Assembly (NCBI GenBank): GCA_022180725.1 | Contig: BQMO01000013.1 | Coordinates: forward strand, 62,001 to 126,000 | DNA length: 64,000 nt | Reading direction: 5' to 3' | Source of the DNA: Phycisphaerae bacterium | GTDB taxonomy: Bacteria; Planctomycetota; Phycisphaerae; Phycisphaerales; UBA1924 | Shown here: positions 36,731 through 45,661 of the stretch, one piece after another | How the letters are laid out: the number at the start of each line of letters is the position of its first letter | Position numbering within the stretch: the stretch's first letter is position 1 | Notes under the pieces: model-generated | What the model was told of the DNA's origin: nothing | Databases searched by the model: none | The model's input: only the letters and a program-made list of their open reading frames with translations | Program-made: the position numbers and the translations under genes

Positions 36731-38205
36731 CTCCCGCCCTCGTGCGTTCCCTCAAACTCGCGCTCGGCGTGGCCGTCGCGCTGGCGCTCTACGCCCTGCT
36801 CGGCCCCTCGACCGGCTTCAGCGAACAGGCCCGACGAACCGCCGCCGCCGCCGCCCTCATCGCCGTGTGGTGGGTCACCGAGGCCCTCCCGCTCGAAGCC
36901 ACCGGCCTGCTCCCCATCGCCCTCTTCCCCCTCCTGGGCATCGCCGACCTCAAGCAGGCCTCTGCCCCCTACGCCAACAACGTCATCTTCCTCTTCCTCG
37001 CGGGCATGCTCCTGGGCCAGGCCATGGAAACCTGGAACCTCCATCGCCGCCTGGCGCTGGGCGTGCTCCGCGCCTTCGGGCAAGGCCCGGCCATGCTCGT
37101 GGGCGGCTTCCTCGTCGCCACCGCCTTCGTCAGCATGTGGGTTTCCAACCTCGCCGCCAGCGTCATGATGGCCCCCATCGCCCTCAGCGTCGCCACCGCC
37201 TTCTCCGTGCGCGACGCCGGGCCGTCCTTCCGCCCCGCCCTGCTCCTCGCCGTCGCCTTCGGCGCCTCCATCGGCGGGCTGGGCACGCTCATCGGCACGC
37301 CCCCCACCGCCCAGTTCGCCGCCTTCATGGCCGCCGATGTCAACCGCCCCGTCACCTTCCTCGAATGGCTGAAGATCGGCCTGCCCCTCCAGGCCGTCAT
37401 GCTCCCCCTCGCCTGGCTTATCCTCACCCGCCTGGCCTTCCGCGTGCCCGCGCGGGCCGCACGCGTCGAAGGTTCGCACGCCGCGACCGATCTCGGCCCG
37501 TGGTCGTGGGAAGAGCGCGCCGTCGCCATCGTCTTCCTTCTCGCCGCGGCCGGGTGGATCTTCACGCCCGTTCTCGCCAAGTGGTCCGCCCTCGACGGCA
37601 CCCTCGCCGGCGCGATCCTCGCGCGCGTCACCGACACCGGCGTGGGTGTGACCTGCGCCATCGCCCTCTTCATCATCCCCGCGCGAACACGCACCGATCA
37701 ACCCAACCCCACCCCGCGAGGCCTGCTCACCTGGCGCGACGCCGAGAAGGTCCACTGGGGCGTCCTCCTCCTCTTCGGCGGGGGGCTGTCCCTCGCCGAG
37801 ACGCTCACCCGCCACGGCGTGGACGCGCGCCTCGCCCACCTCGCCGAGCCGCTCCATTCGCTCCCGCTCTTCTTCACGCTGTGGATCATCACCCTGGGGG
37901 CGATCATCCTCACCGAGTTCGCGAGCAACACCGCCCTGGTCGCCGCGGGGCTGCCCATCGCCCTGGGCATGAGCAAGGCCCTGGGCGTCGCGCCCGAGGT
38001 GCTCCTGGTCACCATCACCCTCGCGGCCAGCCTGGGCTTCATGCTCCCCGCGGGCACGCCCCCCAACGCGGTCGTCTTCGCCACGCGCCAGGTCACCATG
38101 CGCCAGATGATGCGGGGCGGCCTGCTGCTCGACCTCGCCGCCTCGCTCCTCGTGCCGCTCCTCGTGCTCGCGTGCGCCAAGGCGGGCGTGCTGCCGGGAG
38201 TGTAA
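36727..38205 (+). CDS. SLC13/DASS-type sodium:dicarboxylate or sulfate symporter
   Basis: A 492-residue polytopic membrane protein with about 12 helices, starting with GTG. It has the SLC13 family signature TEFASNTALVAAGLPI (about residues 397-412) and the paired SNT-type motifs (SNLAASVMMAP earlier; SNTALVAA later) that form the sodium and substrate sites in VcINDY-like transporters. Substrates are likely di- or tricarboxylates or sulfate. It overlaps the DUF486 gene, the only hint of a partner. Confidence 0.9.
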   Translation: MTPALVRSLKLALGVAVALALYALLGPSTGFSEQARRTAAAAALIAVWWVTEALPLEATGLLPIALFPLLGIADLKQASAPYANNVIFLFLAGMLLGQAMETWNLHRRLALGVLRAFGQGPAMLVGGFLVATAFVSMWVSNLAASVMMAPIALSVATAFSVRDAGPSFRPALLLAVAFGASIGGLGTLIGTPPTAQFAAFMAADVNRPVTFLEWLKIGLPLQAVMLPLAWLILTRLAFRVPARAARVEGSHAATDLGPWSWEERAVAIVFLLAAAGWIFTPVLAKWSALDGTLAGAILARVTDTGVGVTCAIALFIIPARTRTDQPNPTPRGLLTWRDAEKVHWGVLLLFGGGLSLAETLTRHGVDARLAHLAEPLHSLPLFFTLWIITLGAIILTEFASNTALVAAGLPIALGMSKALGVAPEVLLVTITLAASLGFMLPAGTPPNAVVFATRQVTMRQMMRGGLLLDLAASLLVPLLVLACAKAGVLPGV

Positions 38206-38268
38206 CTGGGCACCGCGCACTTCCAAGGGCCGAGCCGTCGGCACGCACCCGGCGAGTTGCGCGCATGG

Positions 38269-38364
38269 CTACCGCTTCTTCTTCCCGCTCATCGTCAGCA
38301 GCAGCACCAGCACGATCACGACCGCCGTGGCCCCGCCGATCAGGTACATCATGGTCATGCCCAT
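38269..38364 (-). CDS. 31-residue membrane microprotein
   Basis: MGMTMMYLIGGATA opens a hydrophobic helix that ends in MSGKKKR. An excellent ribosome site (AAGGAGG) lies 6-7 bases before the ATG at 38364, which is strong support for a protein this small. One membrane helix with a positive C-terminus. It is the last gene of the nuoG transcript, 25 bp after a 64-residue membrane protein. It could be a small subunit or assembly helper of the respiratory complex; unproven. Confidence 0.65.
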   Translation of the reverse strand: MGMTMMYLIGGATAVVIVLVLLLTMSGKKKR

Positions 38365-38389
38365 GCGGCCCTCCTTCCGGCTCGTCGAG

Positions 38390-38584
38390 TTATCGCTTCA
38401 TGCTGTCCGGTTGTTCCGACCCCGGCCCGGGCAGTTTCACCACCACCCGCTCGCGCGGGTCTTCCTTCACCTTGAACCGCTTGTGCTCGGCGTCGGCCCA
38501 CTTGTCCGCCAGGCGCCACCACCACAGCGTGAACGGCACGCCGATGAACACCACCAGCCCGGCCACAATCCACACCGGTGTCAT
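38390..38584 (-). CDS. 64-residue membrane protein
   Basis: An N-terminal helix (WIVAGLVVFIGVPFTLWWW, residues 5-23) is followed by a charged cytoplasmic tail ending KLPGPGSEQPDSMKR. It starts 20 bp after the nuoG stop with GAGAGG upstream and is probably co-transcribed with nuoG and the microprotein behind it. No family recognised. Confidence 0.65.
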   Translation of the reverse strand: MTPVWIVAGLVVFIGVPFTLWWWRLADKWADAEHKRFKVKEDPRERVVVKLPGPGSEQPDSMKR

Positions 38585-38604
38585 CACGCACCGCCTCTCG
38601 CGGC

Positions 38605-40350
38605 CTACACCGCCACTTCGACCATGTCCGTCGCCGTCGGCGCTTCCTCGGGCGGCAGCGCCACGCCCGCGAACACCCCGCCCATCTCCCGCCGAACCGC
38701 CGCCGCGTCGAACACCGGTCCGAACGGCACCGCCACCTGCAACCCCGCGGCCACCTGCCCGCGCGTCGTCTCCAGCACCACCGGCGCCACCCGCTCCAGC
38801 GGCGGGGTCACCCCGTCGAGCACCGCGCCAAAGTCCCACGCAATCTGCCCCTCGCTCCGCGCCGCCTCGACCGGCGGAATCGCCCGCGCGAAGGCCTGCA
38901 CCAGACCCTTCGCGTTCTCGAAGCACCCGCTCTTCTCCAGCCACGTCGCCCCGGGCAGCACCACGTCGGCCCGATCGGTCAGCCGCGTCGGCAGCGTGTC
39001 GATCAGCACCACGAACTTCCCGCCCAGGCACTTCTCGAACTCCTCCGTCACCCATTCGCTTGGGTAGTTGCCCGTCACGATCGCCGCGCCGATGTCCGAC
39101 GCGCCCAGGCCCTTGCCAAGGGCCCGCAGGAACGTGTCGTACGACTCGACGTTGCCGCCGAGCGATTCCAGCGCCCGCCGCACGCCGCGCGCGTTGGGCG
39201 CCTTCTCCGCGTACATCGTGAACGCCTTGGGGTCCTCGGCCTTCGCCCCGGCGGGGAAGACCTTGTCCTGCCCGCTCACCGGCACCGGCCCCACCGCGAG
39301 CACGGCCTTCGCGTCCAGCCGCCGCGCCAGCCGACCCAACGCCCACGCCTCCTCGCACGGCAGCATCGGCGACACCATGACCGCCAGGCGCTTCCCCGAC
39401 GCCACGGCCTTCTTCATCCCCTCGATCGCGTCGTCATACGCCCGCGCCCAGTCACACGCCACGCTCGCGCCGAACTGCCTCCGCCGCGGCGTGCGCAGCC
39501 GCGCCGGATCGTGCACGAACTTCCACCCGTACCGCACCTCGTCGGTGATCCACCACTTGTTCACCTGCGCATTGTGCCGCGGCTTCACGCGGTAGACCTT
39601 CCCCTCGTTGTGGTGCACCCACAGGTTGTCCCCGCTCGCCGTCAGCCCGTCCACGCTCGGCGTTTCCTTCAGGAACCACACGCGCTGCGCGAACAAAAAG
39701 TCCTTATCCAGCAGCGCCCCCACCGGGCACAGGTCGATCACGTTGGCCGACAGCTCGTTGTCCAGCCCCACGCCCGGGAAGACGTCGATCTCTTCCTTGT
39801 TGCCGCGCCCCGTGACGCACAACTCCGCCGTCCCCGTCACCTCGCGCGTGAAGCGCACGCACCGCGTGCACATGATGCAGCGATCGGCGTAGAGCAGCAC
39901 GTTCTTCCCCACGTCTTTCTTCGGCTGCTTGACCTTCTGCTCCTCGAAGCGCGACACGCCCCGGCCGTACAGGTACGAGTAATCCTGCAGGAAGCACTCC
40001 CCGCTCTGGTCGCACACCGGGCAATCCAGCGGGTGGTTGATGAGCAGGTACTCCATCACCGCCTTCTGGTTGCCCACGGCCTTGGGGCTGTCGCTGCGGA
40101 CCTCCATCCCGTCCATCGCCGTCTGCTGGCAACTGGGCACCAACTTCCCCCCCATGAACGGCTCCATCGCGCCGGTCTTGGGGTTTGGCGTCCAGCACTC
40201 CACCAGGCAGATCCGGCACGACGCCACGATCGACAGCCCCTCGTGGTAGCAGTACTGCGGGATCTCCATCCCGTGGGCGTTGGCAACCTGGAGAATCGTC
40301 TGCCCGGGCGTGTACTCGAACTTCCGCCCGTTGATGGTGATGCTCGGCAT
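38605..40350 (-). CDS. nuoG: NADH-quinone oxidoreductase subunit G
   Basis: A 581-residue complex I subunit. The N-terminus has the [2Fe-2S] ferredoxin ligands (Cys34, Cys45, Cys48 and a Cys in VPSC), then the His/Cys-ligated [4Fe-4S] cluster (HPLDCPVCDQSGEC), then a second [4Fe-4S] site (CIMCTRC...CPVGAL). A molybdopterin-oxidoreductase-like domain follows; it is shorter than in E. coli NuoG, as in several planctomycetes. No other nuo gene is in the window, so it sits apart from the rest of complex I, or its relatives lie beyond the window. A TTG at 40359 would add three residues. Confidence 0.92.
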   Translation of the reverse strand: MPSITINGRKFEYTPGQTILQVANAHGMEIPQYCYHEGLSIVASCRICLVECWTPNPKTGAMEPFMGGKLVPSCQQTAMDGMEVRSDSPKAVGNQKAVMEYLLINHPLDCPVCDQSGECFLQDYSYLYGRGVSRFEEQKVKQPKKDVGKNVLLYADRCIMCTRCVRFTREVTGTAELCVTGRGNKEEIDVFPGVGLDNELSANVIDLCPVGALLDKDFLFAQRVWFLKETPSVDGLTASGDNLWVHHNEGKVYRVKPRHNAQVNKWWITDEVRYGWKFVHDPARLRTPRRRQFGASVACDWARAYDDAIEGMKKAVASGKRLAVMVSPMLPCEEAWALGRLARRLDAKAVLAVGPVPVSGQDKVFPAGAKAEDPKAFTMYAEKAPNARGVRRALESLGGNVESYDTFLRALGKGLGASDIGAAIVTGNYPSEWVTEEFEKCLGGKFVVLIDTLPTRLTDRADVVLPGATWLEKSGCFENAKGLVQAFARAIPPVEAARSEGQIAWDFGAVLDGVTPPLERVAPVVLETTRGQVAAGLQVAVPFGPVFDAAAVRREMGGVFAGVALPPEEAPTATDMVEVAV

Positions 40351-40857
40351 AGGAGGCAATGGTAGCCGAACCCTCTCCGTGCTTACACGCGCAACGCATG
40401 GAACGCCGTCCCCTGCCTCTACGCCAACACACAGCGCCCATGCGGCATTGGGCCGCGTCGTCCATTTTCATCAGACACGGGCAAGGCTTGGCGCATGTGA
40501 TCGAATCCCGGATTCGTGGTCGCCCGGGAGATAGCCATCCAACGATTCCGCCACCGATACGCGGGAATCCCACTCTCAGATCGAAACGTCTGCATCGCTC
40601 ACTGGCAATGTCTATGTGCGATATACCCGAACAAATATATATCGAGAGTGACGGGAGGGTTTCCGCTGAGTTCTGTTTGAACAGTTATAAATACCGGCAC
40701 TATACCATTACCCTAACTCGTTCATTTACACAATTTTGCATCTAAAATCCACGATTTTCCATTGATAGTTCATCTAACTCTGGTACTCTTGCCCCTGAGA
40801 GAGAACTTCTTGGGCAGCGGCGGTACCGCTGATCTCAGAAGGAAGGGAGAGCAAGAC
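40351..40857. other. AT-rich intergenic region
   Basis: About 500 bases between divergent genes. The part from roughly 40560 to 40850 is much richer in A+T than the surrounding sequence, and no open frame there has codon use like its neighbours. A possible promoter for the plus-strand gene is TTGAAC (40677-40682) and TATACC (40701-40706) with an 18-base spacer. The rest may hold the nuoG promoter. I see no repeat or mobile-element signature. Confidence 0.45.
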
Positions 40858-41565
40858 ATGATCGGTGATATTCGTGTGTTTCGCGCTGTCAGTGCGGCGT
40901 CTGTGATGGCGTTGTCATCGATGGCGGGAGCAAGTGTGTCGTTCAATGCGACCGACGGCGCCGGGCGTTCCGCCACGGCCGAGTTCGACGTGCAGGGCGG
41001 TCAACTTGTTGTCACCCTGACGAACGATGCGTCGATGGATGTGCTGATCCCGGTGCACGTGCTGACGTGCCTCTTCTTCGAGTACAGCGGCGGCTCGCTC
41101 AGCCTGACCCCCGTCAGCGCGCAACTCAATGCCGGGTCAGTCGTTTTCTTCGGCTCCAACGGCGGCGGGAACGTCGGCGGCGAGTGGGCCTACGTCGGCG
41201 GGGCTGTCTGGCCCGAAGGCTCCGGTTACGGCATCGGCTCGGCGGGCCTGGGCGTCTTCGGCGCAAGCAACTTCAACGGCCCGGACCTTGACCCCCCGGG
41301 GGCCGTCAACGGTTTGAACTACGGCATCACTACCGCCGGCGACAATCCCGCCACAGGGAACGCCCAAGTCACCGGCAATGTACCTCTTATCAAGAACAGC
41401 GTTGTCTTTCGTCTGTCGGGCTTGCCCGGAAACTTCAACCTCAACAACATCCACAATGTCTGGTTCCAGTACGGCACCGACTTCAGCGAGCCGCGCACCC
41501 CGGCCCCGGGCGCCCTCGCCCTTCTCGGCCTGGGCGGGCTGCTGATTTCCCGTCGCCGCCGCTAA
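40858..41565 (+). CDS. PEP-CTERM-like exported surface protein 1
   Basis: A 235-residue exported protein. GGGAG lies upstream of the ATG; residues 1-25 are a signal peptide. The C-terminus is APGALALLGLGGLLISRRRR, an exosortase-type sorting signal with Pro-Gly-Ala replacing Pro-Glu-Pro, common in Phycisphaerae. The middle is a beta-sandwich-like domain with GGEWAY, YGIGSAGLG and GLNYGITTAGDNPATGN. It is paralogous to the next gene and resembles exosortase-dependent surface proteins of the XDD type, though I cannot confirm the subfamily. Confidence 0.8.
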   Translation: MIGDIRVFRAVSAASVMALSSMAGASVSFNATDGAGRSATAEFDVQGGQLVVTLTNDASMDVLIPVHVLTCLFFEYSGGSLSLTPVSAQLNAGSVVFFGSNGGGNVGGEWAYVGGAVWPEGSGYGIGSAGLGVFGASNFNGPDLDPPGAVNGLNYGITTAGDNPATGNAQVTGNVPLIKNSVVFRLSGLPGNFNLNNIHNVWFQYGTDFSEPRTPAPGALALLGLGGLLISRRRR

Positions 41566-41587
41566 CTCGCATCGCAGCCTCACTCAA

Positions 41588-41616
41588 CGCCCGGCCGCCA
41601 CAGGCCGGGCGTTTTT
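41588..41616 (+). terminator. Rho-independent terminator
   Basis: A perfect 9-bp stem, CGCCCGGCC (41588-41596) with GGCCGGGCG (41603-41611), a 6-base loop and TTTTT. It lies 22 bases after the stop of the first exported surface protein. Confidence 0.9.
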
Positions 41617-41799
41617 CATTGGCTCGATTCGTTCTCGGAACCAGCGATGATCGGGCCCAAGCCACATATCCCGCATGCGATGCGCCCCATGTCATGATCT
41701 CGGGCTTTTCTTCCTCTCCTCGTGGCAATCCAACCGCGTGCGTGGCATCTTCAGGGTGGTTCACGCCGCCACGCGGCGTTCTGACTGGAGGAGAAAGAG

Positions 41800-42516
41800 A
41801 TGACCCGAATCTCCTGTTCCGCGGCCGCTTTGATCGCCGCATGCTCGATCGTCTCGACCGCATCCGCATCGGTGGTGTGGACCGGTTCGTCCGGGTCACG
41901 CGCCGCCGAGATCGAGTTCGCCGTCACCGGCGGGAATCTCGAAGTCACCCTCAGCAACACGTCACCCAACGACGTGCTCGTGCCCGTGGATGTCCTCACC
42001 GGTGTCTTTTTCGACATCGCCGGCGCTCCACTTACGCTCACGCGTCAGAGCGCCAAGGTCGCGCCCGGCTCGACCGTCCTCTTCGGAACGACCGACCCCG
42101 GGAACGTGGTCGGCGGCGAGTGGGCCTACAAGGGCGGCCTGAGCGGCGGCCCCCATGGCGCCAAGTACGGCCTCAGTTCCTCAGGCCTGGGCCTCTTCGG
42201 CCCCGGCGACATCTTCCCGGGTTCCAACCTTGAAGGACCCGCATCCCCCGGCGGCCTCGAGTACGGCATCACCTCCATCGGCGACAATCCCGCCACCGGC
42301 AACACTCCGGTCACAGGCTCCAACGCCCTCATCAAGCACTCCGTGGTCTTCGTCCTCGGCGGCGTCGGCGAATCCTTCGATCTCAACCGTATCGGCAACG
42401 TTTCGTTCCAGTACGGCACGGCCCTCTCCGAGCCGAACACGCCCGGCACCCCCGCCCCCGGGGCCGCCGCACTCCTCGGCCTCGGGAGCCTGCTCATCGC
42501 TCGCCGGCGCCGCTGA
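41800..42516 (+). CDS. PEP-CTERM-like exported surface protein 2
   Basis: A 238-residue paralogue of the preceding gene with signal peptide (1-23) and C-terminal APGAAALLGLGSLLIARRRR. Shared landmarks: GGEWAYKGG, YGLSSSGLGLFG, EYGITSIGDNPATGN, VSFQYGTALSEP. GGAGGAGAAAGAG precedes the ATG at a short spacing. Together the two tandem copies suggest local duplication of a surface adhesin or matrix component. It has its own terminator. Confidence 0.8.
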   Translation: MTRISCSAAALIAACSIVSTASASVVWTGSSGSRAAEIEFAVTGGNLEVTLSNTSPNDVLVPVDVLTGVFFDIAGAPLTLTRQSAKVAPGSTVLFGTTDPGNVVGGEWAYKGGLSGGPHGAKYGLSSSGLGLFGPGDIFPGSNLEGPASPGGLEYGITSIGDNPATGNTPVTGSNALIKHSVVFVLGGVGESFDLNRIGNVSFQYGTALSEPNTPGTPAPGAAALLGLGSLLIARRRR

Positions 42517-42540
42517 TCGACATTCCTCGTCATGGCACCC

Positions 42541-42570
42541 AAGGCCCGTGCATCCCGCACGGGCCTTTTT
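42541..42570 (+). terminator. Rho-independent terminator
   Basis: A 9-bp stem, GGCCCGTGC (42543-42551) with GCACGGGCC (42557-42565), a 5-base loop and TTTTT, extended by two A-T pairs. It follows the second surface-protein gene by 25 bases. Confidence 0.9.
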
Positions 42571-42680
42571 CATACACCATCCCTGCGCGCACAGTGACGC
42601 CGTTGTGATTGCTCCGATTCGTTCCCTCACGTTGGGGCAATCAGGCGGCCTCACGGGTGCCGTCCCTACGCTCACGCCTC

Positions 42681-44033
42681 ATGCCCCCGTTCCAGGCCCC
42701 CAAAGGCACCCGCGACCTGTACCCCCTCGACGCCGCCCGTCGACGGTTCATCACCGAGGCGTGGCGCGCCGCATCCATCCGTCACGGATTCGACGAGATC
42801 GACGGCCCGACCTTCGAGCCGCTGGGCTTGTACACGGTGAAGTCGGGCGAGGGGATCGTGTCGGAGTTGTTCTCGTTCCGTCGGGCGGGCGGGGAGGATG
42901 ACTACGCCCTGAGGCCGGAGTTCACGCCCACGCTGGCGCGGATGTACGCGGCGAAGGCGGGGAGCCTGCCCCGGCCGACGAAGTGGTTCATGGCCGGGCC
43001 GTTCTTCCGGGCCGAGCGCCCGCAGCGAGGGCGCCTGCGCGAGTTCCTGCAGTGGAACGCGGACTTCCTGGGGCTGGGGGGCGACCCCAAGACGCCCGAG
43101 GAAGTCGAGGCCGCCAAGGCCGCCGCCGACGCGGAGATCATCGCCACGTGCGTGTCGCTTCTGGCGTCGCTGGGCCTGAAGCCGACCGACGTACGGATAC
43201 GCGTCAATCACCGCTACGCGCTGTCCGCGTGGCTCACGACGCAGGGTGTCGCGCCGGAGCGACAGCCGGACCTGTTCAAACTGCTCGACCAGCGCGGGAA
43301 GATGCCCGAGGCGCAGTTCGCGGCGGGGCTGGGCGCGTTCGGCTTCTCGCCCCAGCAGGCCGAGGTCTTCCAGAAGGGCGTCGTGCGCATCACCACCGAC
43401 GATCCGCAGGCCCGCGACAGCGTGCTCGATCTGACACTCTTCTCGCACGCCGTTCTGCCGCTGGCCAATCAGTTCGCGCAGATGGGCATCGTGGACTGGA
43501 TCGACTTTGACCTGACAATCGTGCGGGGGTTGGCGTACTACACGGGGATGGTCTTCGAGGTGCACGAGGCCGGGGGGGCCGAGCGGGCCATCGCCGGGGG
43601 CGGGCGGTACGACGGGCTGGTGGAACTCTTCGGCGGCCCGGCGACGCCCGCGGTGGGCTTCGGCATGGGCGACGTGGTGCTCGCGCTGGTGTTGCAGGAC
43701 AAGGGGCTGATGCCCCCGGACGCGTCGCTGCTCGAGGCCGCGGGACAGCGGCCTGACGTGTTCGTCCTGAGCAACGGCACGCCGCAGGCCGAGGTGTGGG
43801 TGAGGCCGATCGTCGCGCAACTGCGCGCCGCAGGCCTCCACGCGCGGCACACGTACAAGGCGACGCGGAACATCGGCAAACTGCTGAAGGAAGCCGGTGA
43901 TGCGCACGCCCGCGTCGCGGTCATCATCGAATCGCCCCAGCAGGCGACGCTGAAGGACCTTGGGACGGGCGTCCAGACGCCGGTACCGCTCGCGGAGGCG
44001 TGCCGGACGGTGCAAGGTTTGATTGCCCGGTAA
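42681..44033 (+). CDS. hisS: Histidine--tRNA ligase
   Basis: A 450-residue class II synthetase. QAPKGTRDLYP at the N-terminus, motif 2 (FRAERPQRGRLREFLQWNADFLG), the two HisRS signatures (LTIVRGLAYYTGMVFEV and IAGGGRYDGLVELFGG) and a C-terminal anticodon-binding domain (about 355-450) are all present. The ATG at 42681 has no clear ribosome site. There is no operon partner: a terminator precedes it and about 200 bp follow before the next gene. Confidence 0.95.
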   Translation: MPPFQAPKGTRDLYPLDAARRRFITEAWRAASIRHGFDEIDGPTFEPLGLYTVKSGEGIVSELFSFRRAGGEDDYALRPEFTPTLARMYAAKAGSLPRPTKWFMAGPFFRAERPQRGRLREFLQWNADFLGLGGDPKTPEEVEAAKAAADAEIIATCVSLLASLGLKPTDVRIRVNHRYALSAWLTTQGVAPERQPDLFKLLDQRGKMPEAQFAAGLGAFGFSPQQAEVFQKGVVRITTDDPQARDSVLDLTLFSHAVLPLANQFAQMGIVDWIDFDLTIVRGLAYYTGMVFEVHEAGGAERAIAGGGRYDGLVELFGGPATPAVGFGMGDVVLALVLQDKGLMPPDASLLEAAGQRPDVFVLSNGTPQAEVWVRPIVAQLRAAGLHARHTYKATRNIGKLLKEAGDAHARVAVIIESPQQATLKDLGTGVQTPVPLAEACRTVQGLIAR

Positions 44034-44232
44034 ACTGGCTGCGGCGCATCGTGCCGTGAACACACAGAACCGCGTCATACGAATCGTTCATGGTGCGTTC
44101 GCGACGAATCGACGTTGCACGCCCGGGATTGTGCTTGGCGATCATCGCGGTTTCGAGTACAAGCGAGGCACGCACCACGCCCGGGCCGGGGCGCTTCGTG
44201 GGTGATCCGGCCGCGGCGCGCGAGGCCTCGCC

Positions 44233-44898
44233 ATGCCGAACCCCGGACAAGAACTCTCCAGCATCGACTTTGAATCCATGCTCGGCGGGCCGCTGGTCGC
44301 GGTCATCAACGCCCAGGCCCAGGCCGCCATCTCCACGGTGAACTTCATCAAGGAAGTCGGCTTCAAGAAGAAGGCGCAGCAGGACGCCGCCGGGGGCGAC
44401 ACCTCGACGATGGACCCCATCTACGTCACCTTTCAGTACCCCAAGGAACTTGCCCCGTTCCAGCCGGCGATCCCCGCGAACCCGGGCAACCCCAACGCGA
44501 ACCCGCCCATTCCCGCGACGCCCGCGGTGCCCGCGGTGCCCGCGGTCTTCCAGACGCAGGAACTGCGGGTTCCGATCCTGACGATGCTGCCAATCCCGTT
44601 CATCCGCATCGACCTCACGACGATCGACTTCAACGCGAAGATCAACTCGGTCGAGTTCCGCCGGACGGACACGAATCTCAAGGTCGATGCCGCCCTCGAG
44701 GCCAAGGCCGGGTGGCTGTGGGGCTCGGCGAAACTGAACGTCTCCACGTCGTACCAGCGATCGACGCAGCAGGGGAGCAAGGTGGACCGGACGTACTCGA
44801 TGGCGGTGCACATCAAGGCCGTGCAGGACGAAATGCCCGCGGGCATGGAGCGTCTGCTGGGCATTCTCGAAGGGGCGATCACGTCGCAGCCCGCATAA
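44233..44898 (+). CDS. DUF2589 protein
   Basis: A 221-residue protein whose N-terminus (MLGGPLVAVINAQAQAAISTVNFIKEVGF) is the DUF2589 signature. A Pro/Asn-rich linker with NPGNPNANPPIPATPAVPAV separates it from a beta-rich C-terminal half. No signal peptide. DUF2589 has no established function. It is the first of four closely packed genes (44233-46827) whose last product looks like a peptidoglycan peptidase. Confidence 0.8.
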   Translation: MPNPGQELSSIDFESMLGGPLVAVINAQAQAAISTVNFIKEVGFKKKAQQDAAGGDTSTMDPIYVTFQYPKELAPFQPAIPANPGNPNANPPIPATPAVPAVPAVFQTQELRVPILTMLPIPFIRIDLTTIDFNAKINSVEFRRTDTNLKVDAALEAKAGWLWGSAKLNVSTSYQRSTQQGSKVDRTYSMAVHIKAVQDEMPAGMERLLGILEGAITSQPA

Positions 44899-44943
44899 GC
44901 GTGATCGCCGTCGTGCCGGCCGCGCAGAACGGAGCACCCACGC

Positions 44944-45657
44944 ATGCCCAACCTCGGCGACTACCTGGGGCAGTTGCTCTCCGAGATCGCGATGGCCCGC
45001 GCCCAGGCCGATCTGGAAACGGTGCGTCTGGCGGAGGTGTACGCGTCGCACCCGCTGCTGAAGCACCTTCCCGTGCCGCACATCCGCCTGCCCGAGGTCA
45101 ATCTCGACGTGCCCGTGCTGGTGCAGCAGAGCGAGCAACCCCGCGTGGGGGAAACGCCCCGGGGCGGCGCGTCGCGCGAAGCCCTCGCCAAGGCCTTCGA
45201 CACGCTTCTGGCGACACGCCTCGTCCAGGCCGGGCTTGAACTCACCGCCCCGGAGAAGCGAACGCTGGGCACGGCGGTGGCGTCGCGGGTGGCCGGCGCG
45301 ACGGCGGTCGCCGAGGTCGCCGTGGACGTGCTGCGCCTGGCCGACGACCTGACCTCGACGGCGGTCGCCACGCTGACGCAGTTGAAGCACCCGGTCGCAC
45401 CCGCCGGGGCGGCACGCCCGCCCGGGTCCGTCCCCGCGACGTTCGTGGATGAACTCCGCGACGCCGCCCGCGTCGAGTTTCTCAAGGCCCGCACCCCCCC
45501 GCCGCGCGTCGCCGTCGGTGTGCGCACCGCTGAAATCAAAGAGAGCGGCGGCGGGGACCAGGTCATGCGGCTCCACCTGAAGATTACCGAGCAGGGCATG
45601 GAATGGAAATCCATCGAGACCGACCGCGGCCGCGAGGATCGGCTGATCCTGGAGTAG
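44944..45657 (+). CDS. DUF2589-associated protein
   Basis: A 237-residue protein starting with a helix that carries LGQLLSEIAMARAQADLETVRLAE, followed by PLLKHLPVPHIRLPEV. This opening recalls proteins found next to DUF2589 genes, and the C-terminal RLHLKITEQGMEW is a beta-rich stretch. No known catalytic motif. It starts 45 bp after the DUF2589 gene and ends 4 bp before the next start, in keeping with a single transcript. Confidence 0.65.
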   Translation: MPNLGDYLGQLLSEIAMARAQADLETVRLAEVYASHPLLKHLPVPHIRLPEVNLDVPVLVQQSEQPRVGETPRGGASREALAKAFDTLLATRLVQAGLELTAPEKRTLGTAVASRVAGATAVAEVAVDVLRLADDLTSTAVATLTQLKHPVAPAGAARPPGSVPATFVDELRDAARVEFLKARTPPPRVAVGVRTAEIKESGGGDQVMRLHLKITEQGMEWKSIETDRGREDRLILE

Positions 45658-45661
45658 CCGC

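Noticed and set aside
36424..38244. A 606-codon open frame on the minus strand
   Set aside because: Antisense to the SLC13 transporter, Glu/Gly/Arg repetitive, and no credible start or homology; a GC artefact.
40359..40745. A 128-codon frame across the AT-rich region
   Set aside because: It has no ribosome site, no family and a composition that changes halfway; it is not supported as a gene.
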